Positions 1-8,580 of a stretch of 49,883 nucleotides of DNA are shown here, piece by piece. Location of the stretch: positions 1 through 49,883 of the forward strand of contig NZ_JMCL01000141.1 in assembly GCF_000690905.1 (NCBI RefSeq), in the 5' to 3' direction. The notes under the pieces are model-generated. The model did no database searches. It was not told where the DNA came from and worked only from the letters and a program-made list of their open reading frames with translations. The stretch's first letter is position 1. Every line of letters starts with the position of its first letter. The DNA is from Pseudomonas sp. Ant30-3 (GTDB lineage: Bacteria > Pseudomonadota > Gammaproteobacteria > Pseudomonadales > Pseudomonadaceae). The position numbers were made by a program, and so were the translations under genes.

Positions 1-1535
1 AGCACACCACCACTGGCCACAAACTGGTGTTCGGCGATGACCAGACGGTGTTCCCCAAACTGGCCCCGGTGGCCTATCAGCAAGACTCCGGCATGGTCGC
101 CAACGACCCGGTGGTCAAGCGCTTCGACCTGCGTCTGGAAACCCGTACCAGCCGCACGACGCGTCGCGATTACGACTTCGAAAAACCGCGCATCACCCTC
201 GAAAGCGAAAAGCGCGGCGATGCCGTGCCAGACCTCGAAGACTACGACTACCCGGGCCGTTTCATCGACCGCGAACGCGGCAAGCACCTGGCGAAACGCG
301 CCCTTGAGCGTCACCGCAGCGATTTCCAACTGGCCGAAGGCAGAAGTGATCAGCCGATACTGGTCAGCGGCCACTTCCTCGCCCTGACCCAGCATCCGAA
401 AGCCAAGTGGAACGATTTGTGGCTCCTGACCGAAATCCTCCACGAAGGCAAACAGCCGCAAGTGCTGGAAGAGTCGGTGACCAGTGACACGACGACGCTC
501 AAAGACGACTTCCATCAGGGTTACCGCAACCGCTTCCAGGCGACGCCGTGGGACGTGCCCCATCGTCCGCCGCTGACCCGGAAAAAACCGCGGATCCTTG
601 GCAGCCAGAGCGCCGTCGTCACCGGCCCCAAAGGCGAAGAAATCCACTGCGACCAATACGGCCGCGTCAAAGTCCAGTTCCACTGGGACCGCGAAGGCCA
701 GGCCGACGACAAAACCAGTTGCTGGTTACGCGTCTCCAGCGCCTGGGCCGGCGCCCAATACGGCGGCATCGCCATCCCGCGCATTGGCATGGAAGTGCTC
801 GTCACTTTCCTTGAAGGCGACCCCGATCAACCTCTGGTCAGCGGTTGCCTGTTCCACAAGGAAAACGTCGTCCCCTACCCTCTGCCGGCTAACAAGACGC
901 GCACCACCTTCAAAACCCTCAGCTCCCCGGGTGGCGCTGGTTTTAACGAACTGCGCATCGAGGACAAAAAAGGCCAGGAACAAATCTTCCTGCACGCTCA
1001 GCGTGACTGGGACGAAAACGTCGAGCACGACCAGAAGATTCGGGTTGGCAATGAGCGCCATGACACGGTCGAGAAGAACAGCTACACGGAGTTCAAGGCC
1101 GAAGAACACCACACGGTGTATGCCGATCGCAAGGTTGAAGCCAAGGCTAGCGATCATCTCAGCGTCGGTGTTAACCAGCATGTGAAAATCGGCACCGGCC
1201 AGTTCATCGAAGCCGGCCAGGAGATTCACCTGAGCAGCGGTTTGAAGGTGGTGCTCGAAGCCGGCAGCGAACTGACACTCAAGGGCGGCGGTAGTTTTAT
1301 CAAGATCGATGCCGGTGGCGTGATCCTGAGTGGGCCGGTTATCAACATGAACTCCGGTGGTAGTCCGGGCAGTGGCACGGGCGCGGCACCGTTGTTGCCG
1401 GGGCCGTTGAAGCAGGCGGATGCGGATAAGGCTGGGCAGTTGCTGGTGCCCGCCTTGCGTGAAACCCTGCAACGAGCAGCCACAACCGCTCAGCCAGTCT
1501 GCGAGATATGCCAACAACTGAAGGCGATGAAATGA
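1..1535 (+). CDS. vgrG: Type VI secretion spike protein VgrG (5' end outside window)
   Basis: VgrG trimers form the puncturing tip of the type VI secretion system and carry effectors. The reading frame is open from base 3 to the stop at 1533-1535, so the gene starts upstream; about 510 C-terminal residues are present, against roughly 650-700 usual for Pseudomonas VgrGs. What remains is the end of the gp27-like base, the gp5/OB-fold segment (a GPKGEEIHCDQYGRVKVQFHWD-type stretch near 618-690, then WLRVSSAWAG and GGIAIPRIGMEV), and the repetitive DUF2345 beta-helix that ends in valine-rich short strands. The final 60 residues (proline/alanine rich, then a cysteine-containing tail) are the kind of variable extension that recruits a specific cargo. 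It overlaps the DUF4123 adaptor gene by 4 bases, so the module is probably translationally coupled. Confidence 0.95.
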   Translation, partial: HTTTGHKLVFGDDQTVFPKLAPVAYQQDSGMVANDPVVKRFDLRLETRTSRTTRRDYDFEKPRITLESEKRGDAVPDLEDYDYPGRFIDRERGKHLAKRALERHRSDFQLAEGRSDQPILVSGHFLALTQHPKAKWNDLWLLTEILHEGKQPQVLEESVTSDTTTLKDDFHQGYRNRFQATPWDVPHRPPLTRKKPRILGSQSAVVTGPKGEEIHCDQYGRVKVQFHWDREGQADDKTSCWLRVSSAWAGAQYGGIAIPRIGMEVLVTFLEGDPDQPLVSGCLFHKENVVPYPLPANKTRTTFKTLSSPGGAGFNELRIEDKKGQEQIFLHAQRDWDENVEHDQKIRVGNERHDTVEKNSYTEFKAEEHHTVYADRKVEAKASDHLSVGVNQHVKIGTGQFIEAGQEIHLSSGLKVVLEAGSELTLKGGGSFIKIDAGGVILSGPVINMNSGGSPGSGTGAAPLLPGPLKQADADKAGQLLVPALRETLQRAATTAQPVCEICQQLKAMK

Positions 1536-2398
1536 TCCCCGGTGCCACGCGTTATCTACTTCTGGATGGAGCAAAGATCGAAAACCTGCCGGCCCGTTTG
1601 TACAGCCTGGACGACAATCCAACTATCGAATGGCTCTATCACGCCACGCCCTACAAAGAGGTGTTTGATGTCGGTCCAGCGCTGGTTCTCCTGCGCAACA
1701 ATGGCGCCCTTGAACAAGCCTTTACGGAGCATTGGCAACACGATGCCGGCCTGCTGATTGAAAGCGACGCGCCCTTGCCGCAACTGGCTGAACACCTGCG
1801 CAGCCTGATTCACGCTCGAGTAACTGGCGAGGTGACGTTGCTGTTTCGCTACTACGATCCGCGCGTCATGCGCCATTGGCTGCCGACTCTGATCCAGGGC
1901 GAAAAAGATCGCATGATGGGCCCGGTCAGCCGAGTGCGTCTGCCCGGGCGCGATGGTCAAGGAGAACAGTGGATCGTGCGCGATCAACGCCAGCAAAACG
2001 CCGAGCAATATGCCGAACGGCCATGGTTGTATCTGGATGATCAGCAGCTGCAACAACTCAATCAAGGCAAGCTGGAAATGTTTGATCAACAGCTGCTGGA
2101 GCACGTTCGCACTTACTTTCCCGAGTGCCTGGCTCAGCGTTCGGCCGTCGAACAGCAGCAATGGGCGGTGCTCTGCCGTGAAGGCGCCGCCAGACACGGA
2201 TACTCTGCGCCAAAAGAAGTGGCGCGCTGGTCTGCTCTTGTTGCCGAGCACGGCACGGCGTTTCCGCAAGCGCCCGACCATCAGACCTACCGCGAAATAC
2301 TGCAACAACCAACGCTCAACGCCACACAACGCCTGGACGTCTTGTTGGTAGAACTGCATCGTCATTGGCTGCTGACTGACAAGGAGTCCATAGCATGA
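1532..2398 (+). CDS. DUF4123 adaptor/chaperone for a T6SS effector (Tap/TEC type)
   Basis: DUF4123 proteins load a cognate effector onto its VgrG and are not themselves secreted. About 288 residues. The N-terminal part (aromatic-rich, with an acidic LIESDAPL-type stretch) and the central LLFRYYDPRVMRHWLP segment are characteristic of the family. I chose the ATG at 1532 because it overlaps the vgrG stop as ATGA and has a GAAGG Shine-Dalgarno 7 bases upstream; an in-frame ATG at 1508 would lie deep inside vgrG. The gene ends in a further ATGA overlap with the effector gene at 2395. The order vgrG, DUF4123, effector is the standard cargo arrangement. Family assignment is firm; the partner is inferred from position. 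Confidence 0.92.
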   Translation: MIPGATRYLLLDGAKIENLPARLYSLDDNPTIEWLYHATPYKEVFDVGPALVLLRNNGALEQAFTEHWQHDAGLLIESDAPLPQLAEHLRSLIHARVTGEVTLLFRYYDPRVMRHWLPTLIQGEKDRMMGPVSRVRLPGRDGQGEQWIVRDQRQQNAEQYAERPWLYLDDQQLQQLNQGKLEMFDQQLLEHVRTYFPECLAQRSAVEQQQWAVLCREGAARHGYSAPKEVARWSALVAEHGTAFPQAPDHQTYREILQQPTLNATQRLDVLLVELHRHWLLTDKESIA

Positions 2399-5300
2399 CC
2401 ACCGCACCGCTCGATAAAAACCGCAACCTCGCCGCTGCCGATCATGCTGCTCAATGCCAGTTCGGCGACGAAGAGTTGTCCAGCCCGACTACCACCTGCC
2501 CTGCGCGCCAACCCGAAATCTTCGTGATTCCCAGCCGCTACGCAATGGCCGAACAGGCCGCCGAACACGCAGATTTCGCGCCTTCCAGCCCGACCAAAAG
2601 CCACCCGATGGCCTTGCGCCGCTTGCGCGCGGGTTACGTCTATCTATGGCATGCCGAAGGACCACTCAAACGCTACGCCGTCGCGTCTGATGGTTTGCTG
2701 GTTGAACAATCGCTGACGCAACCCCACTCTACTCTGACGACCGGTGACAACGCCGGGATCGCGTTGAACAAAAGCACCGACGCGTGGATGCTCTACAGCG
2801 AAGTACCATTGGGCAAAGACGCCTGCGAGCGCCTGAAAAAGAACGGTGAACGACGCAAGCGTATGCGTCAGATCTCCCTCACTGACGTCGCCAAACGCCT
2901 GTCGGCCAAACACTGCCCACCGCTCGAAAAAGCCCCGACAATGGTGGCCGAACTCATGCCGAAAGTGCGCGAAAAAACCCTCGCGCATGAACATCAGAAG
3001 AACGGCGCGACTGACCGCGAAGGCGTGAAAGAACAACGCAAAACAGCGCAAGCCACGCCTACTCAAGACAACATCAAAGCCTATTCCGCCAGCTCGGAAT
3101 ATCTGCGCGAACGCGAACAGGCGGCCGGCACGCAACCACCGGGCGAGCCCGTGGTCGAGCCTGGGAATTGGAGCGCCAGCCCATGGGAACTGGAACCTAC
3201 GCAAGCCTGGCTGGACAAAGCCAAGAGCGAGTCAGCTCCGCTGTATGCTGTGTTTGCTGCGCTGGATGATGATCTGGGGGTATTGCGGGATATCGACCAC
3301 GAACAGAACAAGGTCGAGGCAGAACACGAAGAGTGGGTAGCCGACAATAGCTTGCGCCAGACCATCGGCAGCTTTATCCGCAACATGGTCACCGAAGACG
3401 GTGGCGAAGTTGCCAACCTGCTCAACTACCGGTATCGCGAACACAACCTGCAACTGACACCGGAACAGGGCGACACCCTGATCGACAGTCAGAAGCAGCT
3501 GAACACCCTGATGCTGGAAGAAACACGCATCAACCAACAACGCGGCCGACAGTATGGGCATGCCCAAGCGGATGGCCTGTTGGCTCAGGTTCGATCCCGT
3601 GAAGAGGCCGTACTGAACAAGGTACGCAGCTTCATCCCGAGCGAGCTGCATCAGGAAGCGCAACAAGTCGTGCGAGATTATCGCCAGGAAAAAACCAGCA
3701 ATCTGGAAGGTGGCGGCGGAACCAAAGTTGGTGAATACATCGACTTGGCGAGCATGGACCATTGGCTGGATCAGGAGGCGCCGCAGCACTTCAAACAGGT
3801 CGAAGAACGCCATCAATTGCTGTACGCCGATCGCAAAACCTACCTGCCACGCAACGACAGCGGCACGTGGTTTGTCGACCAGAGCAGCGAAGAACACCTC
3901 AAGTGGCTGGAAAGCCTGACGATCGCTTGCCTCAGCGCTCAGTGCAGCCGTAACGAAGGCGCGAAACAGTTTGCCGACTATGCGAATAGCGAGGATCCCG
4001 GTTTGCTGCGTCTGGTGTTCCAGGCGTGGAGTCCGAGCATGGAAGCGGCGGTAAACAATACCTCGCGCCTCAACGAACTGGTCACGGCGCTCAGTCTGGA
4101 AAACCTTGCCGACTCCCGCGCAGCCGCACTCAAGATTCTGGACGCGGACACCCTGCGCAATATCGAGCGGTTAGCGAGCAATCTGGAAGGTGCCTGGACG
4201 GCGACCATGACCCGCCTGGGCGCGTCTTTGATTCATGCAAGCAAAGGCACGGCGATGGCAATGGGATTATTCCTAGTCATCCGCCTCGGCGATAACACCC
4301 GCCTTGTGCAGGGCGTAGAGAACGGTATCAAAGTCTGGCGCTTGGTCGGCCAGAACGTTGAAGCCCTCAGCCAATGGACCCGAAGCACCGCTCAGGCCAT
4401 CAGCCTCGGTCGCGTCAACGGCATCGTCAACGCACCCTCGATCAAGGCCTCGGGTGGCCTGCTGCCGCTGGCGGCGTTGGTGGTCAACATTCTCAACGCC
4501 GGCACTTATGCCGGGCAGGCAGCTGCCCTGGAAGGCAGCGATGCGCAACGGCATGCGGATAGCATGTCAGCGTATTTGTACGCAGGGGCAGCGTTGGGGG
4601 CAGTGATTCAGAATTGGATGATTTTAGGGAAGGGGATGAATGAGGTTAGCTTAGCTAAAGGCCAGCTCTCCTTTACTGCACCGACGCTAACTCTATTCGG
4701 GGCGATTGTGGGAGGCTTGTCAGGGTTTGCCGCGTACAACGAATGGAACTCATTGAACAGTCAGATCGAAAGTGCTCAAGAGAATGTCGATCCTTGGCTC
4801 AGACTCAAGCAAGTGGCCGTGACCGGCCAAGTTGCAGTGTACTTCGCGCAGGGACTACTAGGCCTTAGCCTTACCAGCCTGCGTCTAGCCAATACAATCA
4901 GCACTCCAATAGCAATACGCCGCTTCCGCTTGGGCATGGGCCCCTTGAATCTGTTGCTGCTGGCGCTCGGGGGGCTTTACCTGTTCGCTTGGTTCCGCCA
5001 AGCGAACCCATTGCAAAGCTACCTCGCCAACTGCTGCTGGTCCCATCGCCGGGCCAAAACTAACAAAGGCATCGCACCTCAGGCCCAACAAGATGAAATC
5101 AACGAGCTGATGGTTCTGCTCTACCAGCCCCGTCTAGCTATGGAGACGCGCGAAGTGCGTATCGGTGGTTCATTGGGAGACACGATTACACAGGATGGAA
5201 TCTGCCAACTGACAATTGATCTACCCGGTGCGGCCCCCGGCGCAGCACAAATCGACTTGGCCATGAGTGGCAACCTAACCCCTGTTTCCGCCGGTTTTGG

Positions 5301-5670
5301 TACTGGCACCCGGGGAACACCGACAGACCTCGGAGCCACTTGGCTGAATGCCACCGAATGCAACTGGATTCCGGTAGATGCGGGTCAAGGGCTGCGCCTG
5401 AGCGGAAGCTTCCCACAACCTCTCACACGACTATCCTTACGCCTGAGTTACCTCAGTCCGGTGGCGCTGCTCGCGGGTGTCGGTGCTACCATCGGCGGCG
5501 CCAAAGGCGTAGCCTATACACTATCGCCAAATGGCGGCCTGCTGAGCCCTGACGGCGAAATCATCACTTTACGTTCCGGCGAACCGACTCCTGAATTGGA
5601 TCGGGCCATCGTTCATCGATTAGGCCCTCAGCAGAACTCAAGCTATTTGACACCCAAGGAAAAGGTATGA
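2395..5670 (+). CDS. VasX-like (BTH_I2691 family) membrane-acting T6SS effector
   Basis: Likely an antibacterial toxin delivered by the VgrG encoded just upstream, acting by permeabilising the target membrane. At 1091 residues it matches Vibrio VasX in size. The first ~170 residues carry the VasX-type N-terminal region (CPARQPEIFVIPSRYA, then LRRLRAGYVYLWH). A long charged helical middle follows, and from about residue 615 there are several hydrophobic segments: near 618-632, 685-707, 727-743, 765-780, 812-830, 850-867 and 1020-1035, the colicin-like arrangement known for this family. It starts in an ATGA overlap with the DUF4123 gene and ends in an overlap with the next gene. From about base 4600 GC content falls compared with the first two thirds, suggesting a swapped toxin end. 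No enzyme motif was seen; pore formation is inferred from the family. Confidence 0.88.
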   Translation: MTTAPLDKNRNLAAADHAAQCQFGDEELSSPTTTCPARQPEIFVIPSRYAMAEQAAEHADFAPSSPTKSHPMALRRLRAGYVYLWHAEGPLKRYAVASDGLLVEQSLTQPHSTLTTGDNAGIALNKSTDAWMLYSEVPLGKDACERLKKNGERRKRMRQISLTDVAKRLSAKHCPPLEKAPTMVAELMPKVREKTLAHEHQKNGATDREGVKEQRKTAQATPTQDNIKAYSASSEYLREREQAAGTQPPGEPVVEPGNWSASPWELEPTQAWLDKAKSESAPLYAVFAALDDDLGVLRDIDHEQNKVEAEHEEWVADNSLRQTIGSFIRNMVTEDGGEVANLLNYRYREHNLQLTPEQGDTLIDSQKQLNTLMLEETRINQQRGRQYGHAQADGLLAQVRSREEAVLNKVRSFIPSELHQEAQQVVRDYRQEKTSNLEGGGGTKVGEYIDLASMDHWLDQEAPQHFKQVEERHQLLYADRKTYLPRNDSGTWFVDQSSEEHLKWLESLTIACLSAQCSRNEGAKQFADYANSEDPGLLRLVFQAWSPSMEAAVNNTSRLNELVTALSLENLADSRAAALKILDADTLRNIERLASNLEGAWTATMTRLGASLIHASKGTAMAMGLFLVIRLGDNTRLVQGVENGIKVWRLVGQNVEALSQWTRSTAQAISLGRVNGIVNAPSIKASGGLLPLAALVVNILNAGTYAGQAAALEGSDAQRHADSMSAYLYAGAALGAVIQNWMILGKGMNEVSLAKGQLSFTAPTLTLFGAIVGGLSGFAAYNEWNSLNSQIESAQENVDPWLRLKQVAVTGQVAVYFAQGLLGLSLTSLRLANTISTPIAIRRFRLGMGPLNLLLLALGGLYLFAWFRQANPLQSYLANCCWSHRRAKTNKGIAPQAQQDEINELMVLLYQPRLAMETREVRIGGSLGDTITQDGICQLTIDLPGAAPGAAQIDLAMSGNLTPVSAGFGTGTRGTPTDLGATWLNATECNWIPVDAGQGLRLSGSFPQPLTRLSLRLSYLSPVALLAGVGATIGGAKGVAYTLSPNGGLLSPDGEIITLRSGEPTPELDRAIVHRLGPQQNSSYLTPKEKV

Positions 5671-6605
5671 CTTCACCTTCACCCAACAGCCGCAGGGGTG
5701 AGCTCTCGCGGGAGGACTACCTAGCACCACTTGCCGTTCCAACCGGACAAACACCCAAGGATGTACTCAATACTATCTGGCGCAAGAACGAGGTATATCT
5801 TGATATTGGCTCCTACAGCATTGGCTCTGCTGTCATGGTGCTGTGGCCGGTGGTAATGCTCTGTTTACTCATGATCTACATAGAGCGAAATGGCGAGAGG
5901 CTGGTGGGAACAGCCCTATTGTCGTTGGTGCTAGTTGGTATTCCGATATTGATCCTTTTACATGGGCTGACTAAGCCCGTGCCGCTACCTGTACGCTTCA
6001 ACCGCCAGCGCCGCGAGGTCTGCGTGCCATTCAATGACGGCCGTTACTGGATCGTCCCTTGGGAGCAGGTTACTGCTCAAGCGGTAGCAATGCACTCCGT
6101 CGGTCAACACGGTAAAACTACTCAAGGCCTATTGGTCGTAGGCTTTCGCAATCCCGACCCAGATGCACCGGAGAAGGAACGAGACTTCAGCTTGGGATTC
6201 AGTTGCGGCGGCGGCGAAACGGCCATGTGTCTCTGGGAGTGCATGCGCAGCTACATGGAGGTTGGGCCTGAAGCCGTTCCGAAGTGCAACTTCGAGGGAG
6301 AGAACAGCAACAAGGGCTTGATCAGCTGGACCGTTAGCATTTTGTTTGACGCATTGAAGTCCGCTGCCAAGGGAGACTTTAAATCTGCCATTAATGATGT
6401 TTTCTTCACTGTTTTTTTAGGTGCTCCCTTGGGTTTTTATTTGCAAGAACGCAAGCTGGTTCCGCCGCCTGACTTGACCGCCCCGGAAATAAAAGAATGG
6501 TCCAAAACACTGCCCGCCGAGCAATGGGCCAAGCGCTCCCCGGAGTTGGAAGTGGCTATTGCCAAGCGTGAAGCAGAGCTGGAGGATTCAGCGCAAGTCG
6601 CATGA
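5667..6605 (+). CDS. DUF6708-like membrane protein, candidate immunity protein
   Basis: 312 residues. Two hydrophobic helices lie near residues 50-75 (SIGSAVMVLWPVVMLCLLMIY) and 82-102, followed by a soluble part with PVRFNRQRREVCVPFNDGRYW, which resembles the DUF6708 proteins found next to VasX-type toxins. A further hydrophobic patch lies near 245-255. The likely role is to sit in the inner membrane of the producer and neutralise the upstream effector. The ATG overlaps the effector stop (ATGA) and has an AAGG-rich Shine-Dalgarno sequence. GC is close to 50 percent, clearly below neighbouring genes, as is common for effector/immunity pairs that move together. Function is inferred from position and membrane topology; the family call is from memory of the sequence pattern. 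Confidence 0.68.
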   Translation: MTSPSPNSRRGELSREDYLAPLAVPTGQTPKDVLNTIWRKNEVYLDIGSYSIGSAVMVLWPVVMLCLLMIYIERNGERLVGTALLSLVLVGIPILILLHGLTKPVPLPVRFNRQRREVCVPFNDGRYWIVPWEQVTAQAVAMHSVGQHGKTTQGLLVVGFRNPDPDAPEKERDFSLGFSCGGGETAMCLWECMRSYMEVGPEAVPKCNFEGENSNKGLISWTVSILFDALKSAAKGDFKSAINDVFFTVFLGAPLGFYLQERKLVPPPDLTAPEIKEWSKTLPAEQWAKRSPELEVAIAKREAELEDSAQVA

Positions 6606-6628
6606 CTGTCAACACTAAGGAGCGCGAT

Positions 6629-6644
6629 TGGGGAAGAATCCCCA
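6629..6644 (+). terminator. Small hairpin after the T6SS module
   Basis: TGGGGA, loop AGAA, TCCCCA forms a perfect 6-bp stem 24 bases after the immunity gene stop. There is no T-run after it, so it could be a weak or Rho-assisted end, or an mRNA-stabilising 3' structure. Confidence 0.3.
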
Positions 6645-6684
6645 CTGTCCGGCACTGACTCGCCTTTAATTCTGTAGGTACCTG

Positions 6685-6755
6685 TGAACGACTGCATTTG
6701 GCCGATAGCTGCCTGTCGAGACCGGCAGAAAACGACCTAAAGCGAACATCACCAA
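6685..6755. repeat. Possible dispersed intergenic repeat with CTGCC/GGCAG hairpin
   Basis: Lies in the 184-bp gap between the T6SS module and the convergent kinase-like gene. It contains CTGCC at 6709-6713 and GGCAG at 6724-6728, followed by an AAAACGACC segment. From memory, similar segments recur between Pseudomonas genes; this could not be checked here. Confidence 0.3.
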
Positions 6756-6789
6756 AACGGCGCCACGACTCAGCCGTCCAGATTTCGAA

Positions 6790-7332
6790 CTACTGCGATA
6801 CCTGCGCCACCGCCCCAACAACATCCGCAACCATCTTTTCACCCACGTTCATCCCGTCAACTCTTAAGATCAGAGCGTTTTGCTCTGATAGCCACGCCTC
6901 GTGCCACGCTCGGTTGCGCCCGGCAAAGTTCGGATTGTCATACCGCGAGGCCCAATCCCGAAATGCCACATGTATCCCATGCATGTCGCCACCCGGGGCT
7001 ATCCGATTTCCAAAACGCTCTTTCTCTCGTGCGGCCAGCCGTTCAAGGCGAACAGGCGTCGGTGTCACAACAAACACAATCAGATCGACGCCGGTAATCA
7101 GCGCATCGCCCCAGCCCATGCAAGAACCGGTCAGCACCCAATCTTCATCACCGAATTTTTGCTGGATCAACGACACGCGCTCAATGGCAGGTCGCTTGGT
7201 CGTAAACGGAGGGTCCGTGGGCATCCAGTAGAAGTCATCGACATCGATATGTCGTACTCCGAGCAGAGCGGCGACGTTTTGACCCAACGTGGTCACGCCA
7301 GCACACGAAGCACCTGTCATGTAAATCCGCAA
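6790..7332 (-). CDS. P-loop adenylate-kinase-like protein
   Basis: About 180 residues from the TTG I favour at 7332, which has a GGAGG exactly 5 bases upstream and gives a protein opening MRIYMTGASCAGVTTLG. An in-frame ATG at 7344 has no Shine-Dalgarno sequence, because the GGAGG lies within its own first codons. The N-terminal phosphate-binding loop is GASCAGVTT: it has the glycine spacing of a Walker A motif but valine where lysine normally sits. A DVDDFYW segment follows, and LIVFVVTPTPVRLERLAAREKERFG resembles the lid and arginine-rich region of small nucleoside or shikimate-type kinases. Substrate unknown. The gene is read in the same direction as the threonine dehydratase 82 bases upstream. 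Confidence is good for a P-loop fold and low for any specific reaction. Confidence 0.75.
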   Translation of the reverse strand: MRIYMTGASCAGVTTLGQNVAALLGVRHIDVDDFYWMPTDPPFTTKRPAIERVSLIQQKFGDEDWVLTGSCMGWGDALITGVDLIVFVVTPTPVRLERLAAREKERFGNRIAPGGDMHGIHVAFRDWASRYDNPNFAGRNRAWHEAWLSEQNALILRVDGMNVGEKMVADVVGAVAQVSQ

Positions 7333-7414
7333 TTTTTCCTCCATGGATAAAGTCGGTCTCGAGGTGAGCAAGATATCCCATCCCCTGAATCTGGTCTCAC
7401 ACTCAGCAGTACCA

Positions 7415-8428
7415 TCAAGCCAACGCCTCACTCAATGCAACGCGTTCAGCCACATGCCGCAAGGTATCGAAATTGATATTGGCCCCGGAGTTGATGGCGA
7501 TCAGTGTCTGCCCACTAGCACCCGTTTGCGCTACATACTTTCTGATCCCAGCCACCGCCAAGGCGCCGGACGGCTCGGTGATCGAGCGGGTGTCGTCGTA
7601 GATATTCTTCAGTGCGATGCAAAGCTCATCGTTACTGACCGTGATCACATCATCAACGCAGAACCGACATACTTCGAAACCATGAGCACCGATCTGGGCG
7701 ACCGCTACGCCATCGGCGAAGGTGCCCACGCTTGGCAGGACTACTCGCTCATCGGCTTGCCAAGCCGCATACAAACAGGCGGAGTGTTGCGACTCAACGC
7801 CAATGATGCGCACCTCTGGCCGCAGATATTTGACGTACGCGGCAATGCCGGCAATCAAACCGCCACCGCCCACCGGGACGAAAATTGCGTCTAACGGCCC
7901 TTGATGCTGACGCAGAATTTCCATGGCGACAGTGCCCTGCCCGGCAATGACATCCTGATCGTCGAAGGGCGAAACAAAGTGCTTGCCGGTTTGCTCGGCC
8001 AGCTTCAGCGCATGGGCCAGGGCAAAGGGAAAACTGTCCCCGTGCAACAGCGCCTCCGCGCCACGACTGCGTACGCCCAGCACCTTCAACTCCGGCGTGT
8101 TGGCGGGCATGACAATGGTGGCGTCGATGCCCAGTTCCCGTGCCGCCAGTGCTACGCCTTGGGCATGATTGCCGGCTGAAGCGGTGATCACGCCGCGTTG
8201 CTTCTGCGCAGCACTGAAATTCACCAGCTTGTTGTAAGCGCCCCGGATTTTGAAAGAAAACGTTGGCTGCAGATCCTCGCGCTTGAGCAGGATCTGATTG
8301 CCCAAGGCAAGGGACAATGCCGGTGCCGTTTGCAGCGGAGTGCGTACGGCAAGCTCGTAGACCGGCGCCGCGAGGATTTTTTTAACGTAATACTCGAGCA
8401 AGGCTTGTTGGGCGGGCGTACTGAGCAT
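7415..8428 (-). CDS. Threonine dehydratase, short form lacking the ACT-like regulatory domain
   Basis: PLP enzyme that deaminates threonine (and usually serine) to a 2-oxoacid; with threonine this feeds isoleucine synthesis or propionate-type catabolism. 337 residues, fold-type II. The Schiff-base lysine is K60 in SFKIRGAYN, the SAGNHAQGVA loop is at about 84-93, and the glycine-rich phosphate-binding VGGGGLIAG is near residue 185. The protein stops after the catalytic domain, so the C-terminal allosteric domain of full-length IlvA (about 500 residues) is missing and direct isoleucine feedback is not expected. An AGGAG sits 6 bases before the ATG. Instead of allostery, the 5' region carries a leader ORF and terminator that look like transcription attenuation. 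The exact physiological role is uncertain. Confidence 0.9.
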   Translation of the reverse strand: MLSTPAQQALLEYYVKKILAAPVYELAVRTPLQTAPALSLALGNQILLKREDLQPTFSFKIRGAYNKLVNFSAAQKQRGVITASAGNHAQGVALAARELGIDATIVMPANTPELKVLGVRSRGAEALLHGDSFPFALAHALKLAEQTGKHFVSPFDDQDVIAGQGTVAMEILRQHQGPLDAIFVPVGGGGLIAGIAAYVKYLRPEVRIIGVESQHSACLYAAWQADERVVLPSVGTFADGVAVAQIGAHGFEVCRFCVDDVITVSNDELCIALKNIYDDTRSITEPSGALAVAGIRKYVAQTGASGQTLIAINSGANINFDTLRHVAERVALSEALA

Positions 8429-8472
8429 GAAGGTCTCCTGACATTGATCAGAGCCCCGAGACAGAAAAACAA

Positions 8473-8493
8473 AACCCGCCTCTAGGGCGGGTT
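8473..8493 (-). terminator. Attenuator terminator upstream of the threonine dehydratase gene
   Basis: On the minus strand AACCCGCC (8493-8486), a 5-base loop and GGCGGGTT (8480-8473) form an 8-bp GC-rich stem, followed directly by a T-rich run (TTTTGTTTTT, 8474-8465). It is an intrinsic terminator placed 44 bases before the dehydratase start codon and 18 bases after the leader ORF stop, so it would cut transcription before the structural gene. Confidence 0.85.
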
Positions 8494-8521
8494 GGGTGCT
8501 GCAGTCGTGAGCTAGCCCGCC
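8486..8521 (-). promoter_or_regulatory. Candidate antiterminator pairing
   Basis: GGCGGG at 8521-8516, formed by the last sense codons of the leader ORF, is complementary to CCCGCC at 8491-8486, which is the first arm of the terminator. The two pairings exclude each other. A ribosome paused at the Ile-Ile-Thr-Ala-Ile codons upstream (8544-8530) would leave GGCGGG free to form the antiterminator. A ribosome reaching the stop at 8514-8512 would cover it and let the terminator form. Confidence 0.6.
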
Positions 8522-8574
8522 AAATAAGGAATGGCGGTAATAATGCTTGGCTGGCAGCGCAATGAAGTAGTCAT
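8512..8574 (-). CDS. Leader peptide for threonine dehydratase attenuation (20 aa)
   Basis: A 20-codon ORF from ATG at 8574-8572 to TAG at 8514-8512. It encodes MTTSLRCQPS followed by IITAIPYLAG. Three of its codons are Ile and three Thr, clustered as Thr-Thr near the start and Ile-Ile-Thr-Ala-Ile at positions 11-15, the amino acids on either side of the reaction catalysed by the downstream enzyme. There is no Shine-Dalgarno sequence, but the A of the ATG falls exactly at the predicted transcription start of the promoter at 8609-8581, so it may be translated from a leaderless mRNA. It is followed by the terminator at 8493-8473. Translation and function are inferred from architecture. Confidence 0.62.
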   Translation of the reverse strand: MTTSLRCQPSIITAIPYLAG

Positions 8575-8580
8575 GTCTGG

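Noticed and set aside
726..1622. 298-codon minus-strand frame
   Set aside because: Antisense to vgrG; no family features.
6698..7231. 177-codon plus-strand frame
   Set aside because: Antisense to the kinase-like gene and starting within an intergenic repeat.
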